The notes under the pieces were generated by a model. It had not been told where the DNA came from. It was given only the letters and a program-made list of their open reading frames with translations, and searched no databases. From NCBI GenBank assembly GCA_021162845.1, contig JAGGXX010000026.1, forward strand, positions 1 through 34,225: a stretch of DNA of 34,225 bases, read 5' to 3'. Position 1 is the stretch's first letter; every line of letters begins with the position of its first letter. This DNA comes from Thermoprotei archaeon. Its GTDB lineage: Archaea > Thermoproteota > Thermoprotei > QMSL01 > B3-G16. Of this stretch, positions 33,277 to 34,225 are shown one piece after another. Made by a program: the position numbers and the translations under genes.

Positions 33277-33417
33277 GAATCACTTCCAGTATAGTCTCGC
33301 ACACAGTATATGCCCAAGAAGTGTAGTTACTTATCAATATCGGGTATTACTTATTTTTATTAAACTAATAATTCTATGAAGAAATCGTTAAATATTGATT
33401 CGAAATTAAGTGTTAAT

Positions 33418-34225
33418 ATGCCTCATGTAGAGCCTGAAACAGGAATGTTAAAAGCCTTAGTGGTAGCCTATTCTACAAGGCTTCTCATATTCCTAATAGC
33501 GATCGTAAGTAATGATGTTGTGGGAACTAGGTCAGGGCCGCCCGGCGTCTTCTGGAACGTCGATATAGCGTTCTTCAGGTTATTCGCCCGATGGGATTCG
33601 GCGTACTACATGGATATAGCCAAGTACTGGTACTCACTAGGCCCAGAACATTGGGCCTTCTTCCCCTTATACCCCGTCCTCCTCAAGATAACCTCAATGC
33701 CCCTAAGGAGCATCTTAGGGATAGACCCAGCTCTAGCGGTAGCTGGCTTTCTAGTTAATCATGTCCTATTCGGCATCTCGGTCATCCTACTCCATAAGCT
33801 CACATATGCGCTTTATCAGGATGAGAGGCTGGCCTTTTTAACCTGCCTCTTTTATAGTATGTACCCGGGTAGCTTCTTCTATTCAGCCATCTACTCTGAG
33901 GCACTCTTCATGGCTCTGATGCTGAGTAGCCTCTACTGCTTAGAGGGCGATAGATGGTTGATCTCAGCATTTCTAGCCTCCCTAGCTTCGCTTACGAGGA
34001 GCATAGGTGTCCTCCTATTCATACCCATTCTCGAGAGGGCCCTTAGGAGTAAGGGTAGAAGGAGGTTATTCGGGCTCTGCGTGAGTTCCTTACCGATGAT
34101 CTCGAGTTTCCTTTGGTTCTTTTATGCGGGTACGGTAACGGGGGATTGGGGGCTCTATTTACACGTTCAAAGCAAGTACTGGGGGGTTAGATTTCAGGAA
34201 CCCATATCCGCCTTGATGAAGCTGA
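33418..34225 (+). CDS. PIG-V-like membrane mannosyltransferase, N-terminal part (runs off window)
   Basis: About 269 residues are visible. A hydrophobic segment near residue 20 is followed by the luminal loop motif FARWDSAYYMDIAKYWY, in which the WD is the likely catalytic Asp, then FFPLYPVLLKI and several further membrane spans including FYSMYPGSFFYSAIYSEALF. This matches the PIG-V/GPI mannosyltransferase 2-like GT-C family, which uses a dolichyl-phosphate sugar donor. ATG 33418 is preferred; ATG 33376 is in frame but lies close to the TATA-like TTATTTTTATT at about 33350. The 3' end is not in the window. Confidence 0.8.
   Translation, partial: MPHVEPETGMLKALVVAYSTRLLIFLIAIVSNDVVGTRSGPPGVFWNVDIAFFRLFARWDSAYYMDIAKYWYSLGPEHWAFFPLYPVLLKITSMPLRSILGIDPALAVAGFLVNHVLFGISVILLHKLTYALYQDERLAFLTCLFYSMYPGSFFYSAIYSEALFMALMLSSLYCLEGDRWLISAFLASLASLTRSIGVLLFIPILERALRSKGRRRLFGLCVSSLPMISSFLWFFYAGTVTGDWGLYLHVQSKYWGVRFQEPISALMKL

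Overview
The window is archaeal. It carries the split archaeal RNA polymerase genes (unsplit rpoB, separate A' and A''), ribosomal proteins of the archaeal/eukaryotic type (L30e, L18e, L14e, L34e), EF-1A, EF-1 beta, Cbf5, a geranylgeranyl reductase, mevalonate kinase and type 2 IPP isomerase. The heavy use of AGG/ATA codons, the linkage of A'-A''-L30e-NusA-S12, and introns in both tRNA genes and cbf5 point to a thermophilic TACK archaeon, most likely Thermoproteota (Crenarchaeota). I cannot name a genus.

Layout. 1-2567 (minus): start of a Cdc48/VAT ATPase gene, then a geranylgeranyl reductase - zinc ribbon - EF-1 beta operon. 2610-4356 (plus): Pth2 and TruD. 4419-4541: a tRNA-Lys gene with two introns. 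4764-16564 (plus): the transcription/translation superoperon rpoH-rpoB-rpoA1-rpoA2-L30e-nusA, then S12-rpoD-L18e-L13-S9, then S2, with rpoN inverted between S9 and S2. 16570-19609: a MEMO-family gene, mevalonate kinase (minus) and IPP isomerase. 19626-23925 (minus): S13-S4-S11, then DUF106-L34e-cytidylate kinase-L14e-cbf5. 24143-25851 (plus): EF-1A and S10. 25967-30158: tRNA-Ser, a KaiC-like pair, a MinD-like pair and mtnA. 30159-33417: a gene-poor stretch with decayed fragments, one AAA/DUF4143 ATPase, tRNA-Leu (with intron) and tRNA-Arg. 33418-end: start of a PIG-V-like membrane mannosyltransferase gene.

The most striking signal is RNA splicing of messenger RNAs. The EF-1A frame is interrupted 13 codons in by a 27-nt insert with an in-frame UGA. 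The insert folds into a bulge-helix-bulge motif, and its exact removal restores the expected N-terminus ahead of the P-loop. cbf5 is interrupted by a 19-nt insert of the same type that splits the codon of the predicted catalytic Asp. tRNA-Lys (two) and tRNA-Leu (one) bring the total to five introns. All five fit a 3-nt bulge / 4-bp helix / 3-nt bulge geometry, and all ten cuts fall just 5' of an A. Two core genes, nusA and rpsB, also lack any ATG/GTG/TTG at the start their homologues predict. They show instead a strong Shine-Dalgarno sequence six bases before ATT and ATA respectively.

All family calls come from reading the sequence. No database search was run, and the splicing and start-codon claims are predictions.
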